Part shown: piece by piece, positions 6,015 through 12,511 of the stretch
How the letters are laid out: each line of letters begins with the position of its first letter
Position numbering within the stretch: position 1 is the stretch's first letter
Assembly: GCA_007121055.1 (NCBI GenBank)
Contig: SKMM01000369.1
Span: 1 to 12,511, forward strand
From: Paracoccaceae bacterium
GTDB lineage: Bacteria; Pseudomonadota; Alphaproteobacteria; Rhodobacterales; Rhodobacteraceae
DNA length: 12,511 bases
Direction: 5' to 3'
Notes under the pieces: model-generated
What the model saw: the letters and a program-made list of their open reading frames with translations, nothing else
What the model was told of the DNA's origin: nothing
The model's database searches: none
Position numbers and translations under genes: made by a program

Positions 6015-9000
6015 TCATTGCGCCGCGATTCCTTCCAGCCGGTCCTCGATCTCGTCGGCGGCGGCTTGCAGTGCCGCCAGCGTCTCGTCGTCCGGCTGCC
6101 AGTATTGACGGTCCGAGGCCTCCAGCAGGCGGCCTGCCATCCGGGCGCTCGCCTTCGGGTTCAGCTCCAGCAGCCGCTTGCGCATCTCGGCATCGAGGAC
6201 AAACGTCTCCGACAGCCGCTGATAGACCCAGGGCTCCACCTGCCCCGTGGTCGCCGACCAGCCGAGCGTGTTCGTCACCTGCGCCTCGATCTGCCGGACC
6301 CCTTCGGAGCCGTGCTTGAGCATCCCCTCGAACCATTTGGGGTTGAGGCTGCGGCTCCGGGTCTCCAGCGCCACCTGCTCCTGCAGGGTCCGCACCTTGG
6401 CCGCCCCCCGGGTCTGGTCGCCGATATAGATGGCGGCCTCTTCCCCACGGGCCCGCTTCACCGCCCGGGCGATGCCCCCCAGCGTGTCGAAGTAATGGTC
6501 CACCGTGGTGACGCCGAGCTCCACCGACTCCAGGTTCTGATAGGCGATATCGACGTCCTTCAGCGCGGCCTGCAGGAGCTTCGGATTGGCCTTCGCCTTG
6601 CCGTTCCGCCCATAGGCAAACGACTTCCGCTTCTCATAGGCATCCGCCAGCTCGTCCTCCTCGCCCCAGGCCGAGCTGTCCACCAGCACGTTGACGTTGG
6701 ACCCATACGCCCCCTCGGCGTTGGAGAAGACCCGCAGCGCCGCCTCCTCGATGTCCACGCCCGCCTTGGCGGCGTAATCCTCGGCATGGGCCTTGATGAA
6801 GTTCAGCTCCCGCGGCTCGTCGGCCGTCGCGGCCTTGTACGCGGCCTCCGCCAGCATCCGCGTCTGCAGCGGCAGAAGATCCCGGAAGATCCCCGACAGC
6901 GTCATCACCACGTCGATCCGCGGCCGGCCCAGCACCTCCAGCGGCACCAGATCGGCGCCCGAAAGCCGCCCGAAACTGTCGAACCGCGGCACAGCCCCCA
7001 TCAGCGCCAGCGCCTGCGCGATCGGCACCCCGTCCGACTTGATGTTGTCCGACCCCCACAGCACCAGCGCTACCGAGCGCGGCATCTTCTCGTGGGTCTC
7101 CAGCAACAGAGCCGCCTGCTGCGCCCCGTCCCGCATCGCGAACGCCGTGGGCATCCGGAACGGATCGAAGGCGTGAATGTTGCGCCCCGTCGGCAGCACC
7201 TCCGGAGACCGGATCAGGTCGCCGCCCGGCACCGGACGGATATACCGCCCCCCCAGCGCCCGCATCAGCGCCGGCAGCTCATGCTCCTGCGCCAGCAGCG
7301 CGTCGACCTTGTCCCGGGTCTCGGGCGTCTGGTCCGCCATCACCCGCAGATGCTCGGCCCGCTGGGCCGCATCCATGGGCCGGCCCAGGACATGCAGCCC
7401 GTCGGGGATCAGCGCGTCCTCGGTCTCCAGCAGTTTCAGCCACAACCCGTCGGGGTCGGAGCCGTCCATGTCCACCGCCGCCGCCTGATCCGCGATCAGC
7501 GCGGCCAGTTCCGCGCGCCCCTCGGCATCGCGGCCCAGCTCGCGCCAGCGCTTCACGCTGTCCTTGAGCTCCAGCAGGCCCTTGTAGAGGCCCGAGGCCG
7601 CCAGCGGCGGCGTCAGATGCGTCACCGTCACCGCCCCCGACCGGCGCTTGGCCAGCGTCGCCTCGGACGGGTTGTTCGAGGCATAGAGATACACATTCGG
7701 CATGTCGCCGATCAGCCGGTCGGGCCAGTCCGAGGCGCCCATGCCCGACTGCTTGCCCGGCATGAACTCCAGCGCGCCATGCATGCCGAAATGCAGCACC
7801 ACATCGGCGGCAAACCGGTTCTTCAGCCACAGATAGAAGGCCGAGAACGCATGCGTCGGTGCAAACCCGCGCTCGAACAGGAGCCGCATCGGGTCGCCCT
7901 CGTAGCCGAAGGTGGGCTGCACCCCCACGAAGACCTTGCCGAACTGCGCGCCAAGGATAAACACCCCGCGCCCGTCCGACCGCACCTTGCCCGGTGCCGG
8001 CCCCCAGACCGCCTCGATCTCCTTCAGCCAGGGCGTGCCGCGGACGATATCGTCGGCGGGCACATGGGCGGCCACATTGGCCTCCTGCCCGTGGATCTCG
8101 GCATTGCCCTCCAGCACCGCCGCGCGCAGCTCCTCCACGGTCGCGGGGGGCTCGATGTCATACCCCTCGGCCTTCATCCGGTGCAGCGTGTTGAACAGCG
8201 ACTCGAAGACATTCAGATACGCCGCCGTCCCCACCGCCCCCGCATTAGGCGGAAAGCCGAACAGCACCACGGCGACCCGGCGATCCGCCACCCGCGACCG
8301 GCGCAGCTTGCTCAGCCGCTCGATCCGTGCGGCCAGCCGCTCGATCCGTTCCGGGCAAGGCGACATGGCCCGCGTCGGGCAGGGGTTGTGGCAGGTCTCC
8401 TTGCAACCGTTGCAGGCGACCTCGCCGTGCCGGCCGGCAAAGACAGTCGGATTGGTCGCGCCGTCGATCTCCGGCAGGGCGATCAGCATGGTGGTCTCCA
8501 CCGGCCCCAGCCCCTGACCCGACTCCGCCCATTGCGCCAGCGTCTGGAACTCCAGCGGGTGCGCCGCGACATATGGCACGTCGAGGTCCGACAGCACCGT
8601 CACCGCCGCTGCGCTGTCGTTGTACGCAGGCCCCCCGATCAAGGAGAACCCGGTCAGCGACACCATCGCATCGATCCGCACCCCCGCGCCCGCGCGGAAA
8701 TAGGCGTCGATCGCCGGCCGGCCGTCGAGGCCCCCGGCAAAGCCCGGGATCACCCGCAAGCCGCGCGCCTCCAGCGCCCGGATCACCGCATCGTAATGCG
8801 CCGTGTCGCCCGCGAGAATGTAGCTGCGCAGCATCAGGATGCCGACGGTGCCCACCGGCTTGGCCGGCCCCGGCAGATCCTCAAGCCGCGTGGTGATGCG
8901 GTCCGGCAGCTCGGGGTGGTAGAGGCCCACATCCGGGTAGTCGATGGGGGCGGCGGCCTTGACCCCGCGCCACCGCTCCTCATGCGCATAGCGCGAGATC

Positions 9001-9614
9001 AGGAAGCGGATCATCTGCTCGACATTGTCGTCGGACCCGCCCAGCCAGTACTGCATGGTCAGGAACCACGCGCGCAAATCCTGCGCCTTGCCGGGGATCC
9101 ACCGCAGGATCTTGGGCAGCCGGCGCAGCATGGCCATCTGCTTCTCGCCCGACTGCGCGGCCGGGGCGCCATCCTTGCCGCCCCCGCGCAGCTTCTTCAT
9201 CAGCGCCATGAAGCCCGAGGCGGGCCTGGACATGTCCAGATCGCCCATCTTCGTCAGCTTCACGACCTCGCCATCGGCGATCACGCCGATCATGGCGTCG
9301 CAAGCCTCGCGACGTGCCTTCAGCTGCGGCAGGATCGCCTGCACGTGCTCCTCGATGAACAGCAGGTTCGCGACGATGATGTCGCCGCGCAGCACATCCC
9401 GCCGCGCCGCCTCCAGCGCCGCCGGGTTCTCGGCCCACTGGGCTGCGGCGTGGACGGTGACGGTCAGGCCCGGAAAGTCCTTCGCCAGCCGCTCGGACAC
9501 CCGCGCCGCGGGCCCCGCGGCATGGGCGTCCAGCGTGACGATGACGATGTGGTAGCCCGGCGCCTGGTCGCCGCCGCTGCCCCCGCCCGAGCGTGTGAAG
9601 ATGTCATCGCGCAT
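6015..9614 (-). CDS. bchH: Magnesium chelatase large subunit BchH
   Basis: BchH binds protoporphyrin IX and, driven by the BchI/BchD AAA+ motor, inserts Mg2+ as the first committed step of bacteriochlorophyll synthesis. The 1199-residue product is full length (the Rhodobacter proteins are about 1190). It starts with IVIVTLDAHAAGPAARV (23-39) and carries the CobN/Mg-chelatase H core, including ALPEIDGATNPTVFAGR (379-395), VVLFGFPPNAGAVGTAAYL (from 449), VVLHFGMHGALEFMPGKQSG and a late NPKWFEGMLKHGSEG. A Cys-rich insert holds C401, C404, C408, C412 and C420, similar to the Fe-S motif reported for R. capsulatus BchH. ATG at 9614 has GAAGG a few bases upstream and overlaps the end of bchB by 11 bp, so translation is probably coupled. 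The bchI and bchD partners are not in this window. Long open frames on the opposite strand here are composition shadows. Confidence 0.98.
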   Translation of the reverse strand: MRDDIFTRSGGGSGGDQAPGYHIVIVTLDAHAAGPAARVSERLAKDFPGLTVTVHAAAQWAENPAALEAARRDVLRGDIIVANLLFIEEHVQAILPQLKARREACDAMIGVIADGEVVKLTKMGDLDMSRPASGFMALMKKLRGGGKDGAPAAQSGEKQMAMLRRLPKILRWIPGKAQDLRAWFLTMQYWLGGSDDNVEQMIRFLISRYAHEERWRGVKAAAPIDYPDVGLYHPELPDRITTRLEDLPGPAKPVGTVGILMLRSYILAGDTAHYDAVIRALEARGLRVIPGFAGGLDGRPAIDAYFRAGAGVRIDAMVSLTGFSLIGGPAYNDSAAAVTVLSDLDVPYVAAHPLEFQTLAQWAESGQGLGPVETTMLIALPEIDGATNPTVFAGRHGEVACNGCKETCHNPCPTRAMSPCPERIERLAARIERLSKLRRSRVADRRVAVVLFGFPPNAGAVGTAAYLNVFESLFNTLHRMKAEGYDIEPPATVEELRAAVLEGNAEIHGQEANVAAHVPADDIVRGTPWLKEIEAVWGPAPGKVRSDGRGVFILGAQFGKVFVGVQPTFGYEGDPMRLLFERGFAPTHAFSAFYLWLKNRFAADVVLHFGMHGALEFMPGKQSGMGASDWPDRLIGDMPNVYLYASNNPSEATLAKRRSGAVTVTHLTPPLAASGLYKGLLELKDSVKRWRELGRDAEGRAELAALIADQAAAVDMDGSDPDGLWLKLLETEDALIPDGLHVLGRPMDAAQRAEHLRVMADQTPETRDKVDALLAQEHELPALMRALGGRYIRPVPGGDLIRSPEVLPTGRNIHAFDPFRMPTAFAMRDGAQQAALLLETHEKMPRSVALVLWGSDNIKSDGVPIAQALALMGAVPRFDSFGRLSGADLVPLEVLGRPRIDVVMTLSGIFRDLLPLQTRMLAEAAYKAATADEPRELNFIKAHAEDYAAKAGVDIEEAALRVFSNAEGAYGSNVNVLVDSSAWGEEDELADAYEKRKSFAYGRNGKAKANPKLLQAALKDVDIAYQNLESVELGVTTVDHYFDTLGGIARAVKRARGEEAAIYIGDQTRGAAKVRTLQEQVALETRSRSLNPKWFEGMLKHGSEGVRQIEAQVTNTLGWSATTGQVEPWVYQRLSETFVLDAEMRKRLLELNPKASARMAGRLLEASDRQYWQPDDETLAALQAAADEIEDRLEGIAAQ

Positions 9615-11244
9615 AATGGGCCTTCGCTTCGTACAGCGTGTCCACGCTGATCTCGCTCACGCCGCGCTCGGCGGCGTATTTCTCGGTATTGCGCCGGGCC
9701 TTGCCGCGCACGAAGAAGGGGATCTTCTTCAGCTCGCTCTCGGCTGAGGGCAGCCAGACGACCTCGACGCTGGACGCCCCCGCGGCGCCCTGCGGCGCCG
9801 CCTGGGTGTCGCGCCCCGTCTCGGGCGCCGCCTGGGAAACAGATGCGGCCGCGGGGGCGGGAACGCCCCCGTCGGCCGCGGCCGCTGGTTCGGCCGGGGT
9901 CCTCTCCAGCGGGTTCGCGTCCATCGCCCGCGGCGCATGCCCCCCATGGTGGGACGGCCCGGCCGCGTCGTGGAATTCGAAATCGTCGCGGAACATGTGC
10001 AGGAGGTGCTCCTCCAGCCCCATGACCAGCGGATGCACCCAGGTGTCGAAGATGACGTTCGCACCCTCCCACCCCATCTGAGGCGAGTAGCGCGCCGGAA
10101 AATCCTGCACATGCACTGGCGCCGAGATCACCGCACAGGGGATCCCCAGCCGCTTGCCGATATGCCGCTCCATCTGGGTGCCGAGGATCATCTCGGGCGC
10201 GGCGGCCTCGATGGCCTGCTCCACCTCCAGGTAGTCGTCGGTGACCAGCGCCTCGAGGCCGAAGTCCTTGGCCAGCGCCCGGATCGGCCGCGCCATCTCG
10301 CGGTTGTAGCAGCCCAGGCCCACGACCTCGAAGCCCATCTCGTCGCGGGCGATGCGGGCGGCGGCGCGGACATGGGTGCCGTCGCCGAACAGGAACACCC
10401 GCTTGCCGGTCAGGTAGGTGCTGTCCACCGACTTCGACCACCAGGGCAGCCGCAGCCTGCTTTCGTCGGCGCGCACCGGCAGGCCGGTGATCTGCGACAC
10501 TTCGGCGAGGAAATCGCGGGTGGCGCCGACGCCGATGGGCACGGTCTTCGTGAAGGGCAGCTTCAGTTCGCGCTCCATCCAGCGCGCGGCAGCCTCGGCA
10601 TGTTCGGGGTACATCAGCACGTTGAAATGCGCCGCCCCGAGCCGGGTCAGATCCTCGGGCGTGGCCCCCATCGGCCCCACCACATTGACCTCGATCCCCA
10701 TCTCGTTGAGCAGCGCCGTGACCTCCACCACATCGTCGCGGTGGCGGAAGCCCAGCCCGGTCGGGCCGATCAGGTTCGCGGTCACATGGGCCGTCTTCTC
10801 CATCGGCCGGGCCAGCGCCCGCACGATCTGGAAGAAGGTCTCGTCGGTCCCGAAGTTTTCCTTGCGCTGATAGGAGGGCAGCTCCAGCGGGATCACCGGC
10901 ACCGGAATGCCCATGGTCTCGGCCAGCCCGCCGGGGTCGTCCTGGATCAGCTCGGCCGTGCAGGAGGCGCCGACGATCAGCGCCTGCGGCTTGAACCGGT
11001 CATAGGCGTCCTGCGCGGCCTGCTTGAACAGCCCCGCCGTGTCCGAGCCCAGATCGCGGGCCTGAAACGTCGTATAGGTCACCGGCGGGCGGTGGTCCCG
11101 CCGCTCGATCATGGTGAACAGCAGGTCGGCATAGGTATCGCCCTGCGGCGCATGCAGCACGTAATGCAGCCCCTTCATCCCCGTCGCAACGCGCATGGCG
11201 CCGACATGGGGCGGGCCCTCATAGGTCCAGACGGTCAGTTTCAT
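9604..11244 (-). CDS. bchB: Dark-operative protochlorophyllide reductase subunit B
   Basis: BchB pairs with BchN to form the catalytic NB heterotetramer that reduces the C17=C18 bond of protochlorophyllide. The 546-residue product starts MKLTVWTYEGPPHVGAMR. It has D36 (QGDTYADLLF, 35-43), the unusual aspartate ligand of the NB [4Fe-4S] cluster, and D274 (SVDSTY), the proposed proton donor; both fall at the same numbers as in R. capsulatus. Residues about 495-545 form the small C-terminal protochlorophyllide-reductase domain (IPFFVRGKARRNTEKYA). Between the core and that domain, residues about 428-492 are a Pro/Ala-rich low-complexity linker, making the protein about 20 residues longer than R. 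capsulatus BchB (525). The ATG at 11244 overlaps the bchN stop (ATGA) and has GGGGAGGG about 6 nt upstream. The frame is open further upstream to 11484, but the ATGA start gives the family N-terminus. Confidence 0.98.
   Translation of the reverse strand: MKLTVWTYEGPPHVGAMRVATGMKGLHYVLHAPQGDTYADLLFTMIERRDHRPPVTYTTFQARDLGSDTAGLFKQAAQDAYDRFKPQALIVGASCTAELIQDDPGGLAETMGIPVPVIPLELPSYQRKENFGTDETFFQIVRALARPMEKTAHVTANLIGPTGLGFRHRDDVVEVTALLNEMGIEVNVVGPMGATPEDLTRLGAAHFNVLMYPEHAEAAARWMERELKLPFTKTVPIGVGATRDFLAEVSQITGLPVRADESRLRLPWWSKSVDSTYLTGKRVFLFGDGTHVRAAARIARDEMGFEVVGLGCYNREMARPIRALAKDFGLEALVTDDYLEVEQAIEAAAPEMILGTQMERHIGKRLGIPCAVISAPVHVQDFPARYSPQMGWEGANVIFDTWVHPLVMGLEEHLLHMFRDDFEFHDAAGPSHHGGHAPRAMDANPLERTPAEPAAAADGGVPAPAAASVSQAAPETGRDTQAAPQGAAGASSVEVVWLPSAESELKKIPFFVRGKARRNTEKYAAERGVSEISVDTLYEAKAHYAR
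9782..9801 (-). repeat. Inverted repeat in the bchB linker region
   Basis: Two 8-bp arms (GCGGCGCC / GGCGCCGC) flank a 4-nt loop within codons 482-488 of bchB, in the low-complexity linker. All pairs are G-C, so the mRNA hairpin should be stable. It may slow ribosomes or be a by-product of repeat expansion; the function is unknown. Confidence 0.6.
9794..9836 (-). repeat. 13-bp direct repeat, 30-bp period, in the bchB linker
   Basis: The plus-strand 13-mer GGCGCCGCCTGGG occurs at 9794-9806 and again at 9824-9836. The 30-bp (10-codon) period keeps the reading frame and encodes the repeated QAAP motif at residues 471-474 and 481-484 of BchB. This looks like an in-frame duplication that lengthened the linker. 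Confidence 0.7.
9845..9879 (-). repeat. Long GC-rich hairpin in the bchB linker
   Basis: A 15-base-pair stem (arms 9845-9859 and 9864-9879) with one bulged base at 9872 encloses a 4-nt loop. Every pair is G-C. It covers codons 456-467 of bchB, in the Ala/Pro/Gly-rich linker, and is the strongest secondary-structure element I saw in the window. It is 230-265 nt before the bchH start, so a role in timing, mRNA processing or decay between bchB and bchH is possible but unproven. Confidence 0.7.
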
Positions 11245-12511
11245 GCGCTGCCCTCCCCGCTCGCGGCATGGGCTTGCCCATGCGCGGCCGACGGGGGCTC
11301 GATGCCCCCCGAGGCCGCACCCCCGGACACCTGCCCGGTGGCCCGGCCCATGGCACCGCCGGCGACGCCGCCCTGCAGGTCCTTGAGAATGCCCCGCCGC
11401 CGCAGCGGCCGGGCGAACAGCCCCGCCAGATCGGCGGCCTGTTCGTAGAAATGCACCGGGGTGAAGACGAGCTCGATGGCCCATTTCGTGGCCAGCCCCT
11501 CGGCCTCCAGCGGATTGGCCAGCCCCAGCCCGCAGACCGTCAGGTCCGGCCGCGCCGCCCGGGCGCGGTCGAGCTGCAGGTCCACGTCCTGCCCTTCAGA
11601 CAGCACCGGCCCTTCGGCCATCAGGTCCAGATCTGGCCCCACGATCTGCTTGTGGATGTAGGGGGCGCCGACCTCGATCGCCTCCATCCCGCATTCGCGG
11701 GTCAGGAAGCGCGCCAGCGGGATTTCCAGCTGGCTGTCGGGGAAGAAGAAGATCGACTTGCCCCGCAGCGTCTCGGCCACCGCCGAGATCGCCTTGCGCG
11801 CCCGCGCCCGGGGCGCGTCGGTGGCCCGCGCGAAGGCCTCGGCGCTCACCCCGAATTCGGCGGCGATGGCGGCGAGCCAGGCGGTCGTGCCCTCCTCGCC
11901 GAATGGGAAGGGGGCGGCGATGTGGCGGGCGCCGCGGCGCTCCAGCGCCGAGGTCGTCTCGCCCAGGAAGGGCTGGGTCAGCGCAAAGACGGTGTTCGGC
12001 CCGATGGCCGGGATCTCCTCGGAGCGTCGGGCAGGCAGGACGCGCACCGGGCCCACGCCCATGGCGGCCAGAAGCCCGAGCATCTGGTCCTCGACCACAT
12101 CCGGCAGCGCGCCGACCACCAGAAGCTCCTTCGCGTCGGTCTCCGGCAGCACCGGCACCATGGAGGCAAGGCAGGCGTCTTCGCCCTCGGTGAAGGTCGT
12201 CTCGATCCCCGAGCCCGAATAGTTCAGAACCCGCACATGGGGCGCGTGCACCTTCGTCAGCCGCTCGGCGGCGCGGGACAGGTCCAGCTTGATCACCTCC
12301 GACGGGCAGGAGCCCACCAGGAACAGCTGCCGGATGTCGGGGCGGCGCGCCAGCAGGCGGCCGACCTCGCGGTCGAGCTCGTCATGGGCGTCGGCCATGC
12401 CGGCCAGATCGCCCTCCTCCAGGATCGCGGTGCCGAAGCGCGGCTCGGCAAAGATCATCACCCCGGCGGCCGACTGCAGCAGATGGGCGCAGGTGCGCGA
12501 CCCGACCACCA
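11241..12511 (-). CDS. bchN: Dark-operative protochlorophyllide reductase subunit N, partial (5' end beyond window)
   Basis: BchN is the partner of BchB in the catalytic component of light-independent protochlorophyllide reductase. The frame is open to the window edge, and about 44 N-terminal residues are missing. The first codon that could look like a start (GTG at 12509) is really an internal valine of the VVGSRTCAHLLQS motif. Two of the three BchN cluster cysteines are present: fragment residues 7 (RTCAHLL) and 68 (GSCPSEV). Their 61-residue spacing equals that of C51 and C112 in R. capsulatus; the third (C26) lies outside. Other hallmarks include VLNYSGSGIETTFTEGED, FFFPDSQLEIPLARFLTRE and TVCGLGLANPLEAEG. 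After the usual end region (FARPLRRR) comes a Gly/Ala/Ser-rich tail of about 43 residues that seems longer than in Rhodobacter BchN. The stop overlaps bchB (ATGA). Confidence 0.97.
   Translation of the reverse strand, partial: VVGSRTCAHLLQSAAGVMIFAEPRFGTAILEEGDLAGMADAHDELDREVGRLLARRPDIRQLFLVGSCPSEVIKLDLSRAAERLTKVHAPHVRVLNYSGSGIETTFTEGEDACLASMVPVLPETDAKELLVVGALPDVVEDQMLGLLAAMGVGPVRVLPARRSEEIPAIGPNTVFALTQPFLGETTSALERRGARHIAAPFPFGEEGTTAWLAAIAAEFGVSAEAFARATDAPRARARKAISAVAETLRGKSIFFFPDSQLEIPLARFLTRECGMEAIEVGAPYIHKQIVGPDLDLMAEGPVLSEGQDVDLQLDRARAARPDLTVCGLGLANPLEAEGLATKWAIELVFTPVHFYEQAADLAGLFARPLRRRGILKDLQGGVAGGAMGRATGQVSGGAASGGIEPPSAAHGQAHAASGEGSA
11266..11283 (-). repeat. Inverted repeat in the 3' end of bchN, upstream of the bchB ribosome binding site
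   Basis: GCATGGGC and GCCCATGC are perfect 8-bp complements around 2 nt (realistically a 7-bp stem with a 4-nt loop). It ends 21 nt before the bchB ATG and just ahead of the GGGGAGGG ribosome binding site. It lies in the low-complexity tail of bchN, so protein constraint is weak there. It may help keep the bchB start region open or couple it to bchN translation; this is inference. Confidence 0.55.

Noticed and set aside
5835..9650. A very long plus-strand open frame (about 1270 codons) opposite bchH and part of bchL
   Set aside because: It is antisense to a full-length, well-conserved BchH. The translation is His/Gln/Arg/Pro-rich with no recognisable domain, as expected when high-GC third positions on one strand suppress stop codons on the other.
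9937..11448. Plus-strand open frame of about 500 codons opposite bchB and the end of bchN
   Set aside because: It is antisense to bchB, has no recognisable domain and the same biased composition as the other shadows.
11245..11484. Upstream extension of the bchB frame into bchN
   Set aside because: The canonical BchB N-terminus MKLTVWTYEGPPH starts at 11244, with a ribosome binding site and an ATGA overlap. The upstream part is out-of-frame bchN.
12507..12509. GTG near the window edge as a start codon for bchN
   Set aside because: Residues that follow (VGSRTCAHLLQS) are internal in BchN, around residue 45. The gene simply runs off the window.
1..12511. Mobile element, CRISPR, defence system or other undescribed gene system
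   Set aside because: No transposase, integrase, repeat-spacer array, tRNA or unfamiliar gene set is present. Every coding stretch is explained by the conserved photosynthesis cluster.

Overview
The window is a segment of the photosynthesis gene cluster of a GC-rich purple (anoxygenic phototrophic) alphaproteobacterium. It is most likely a member of the Rhodobacterales, judged from gene order and from protein similarity to Rhodobacter and Roseobacter homologues. Every gene I can support lies on the minus strand, so transcription runs from high to low coordinates: bchN (5' end cut by the window) - bchB - bchH - bchL - bchM - lhaA - puhA - puhB - puhC - bciE - acsF (3' end cut by the window). 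The window is almost wholly coding. The largest gap is about 121 bp, between puhA and puhB.

Layout. From 12511 down to 4342 are five bacteriochlorophyll genes. bchN, bchB and bchL encode the three subunits of the dark-operative (light-independent) protochlorophyllide reductase, bchH the large porphyrin-binding subunit of Mg-chelatase, and bchM the Mg-protoporphyrin IX methyltransferase. From 4345 to 721 are genes for building the photosynthetic membrane complexes: lhaA (light-harvesting 1 assembly, PucC-like), puhA (reaction-centre H subunit), and puhB and puhC (reaction centre/LH1 assembly factors). From 663 to 1 are the small gene bciE and the start of acsF, which together should provide the oxygen-dependent Mg-protoporphyrin monomethyl ester cyclase.

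How the genes work together. BchH (with BchI and BchD from elsewhere) inserts Mg into protoporphyrin IX. BchM methylates the product, AcsF with BciE closes the isocyclic ring, and BchLNB reduces ring D of protochlorophyllide. The resulting pigment is loaded into the reaction centre (PuhA plus PufLM) and LH1 with help from LhaA, PuhB and PuhC. Stop/start overlaps at bchN/bchB, bchB/bchH, bchM/lhaA and bciE/acsF, with short gaps elsewhere, indicate one superoperon with translational coupling.

I saw no mobile element, CRISPR array, RNA gene or defence system, and no evidence of an undescribed multigene system. The points that deserve a second look are: a Cys-rich candidate Fe-S motif in BchH; loss of a conserved proton-entry histidine in PuhA; the bciE/acsF coupling; repeat- and hairpin-rich low-complexity extensions in bchB and bchN; and intercistronic hairpins after puhA.
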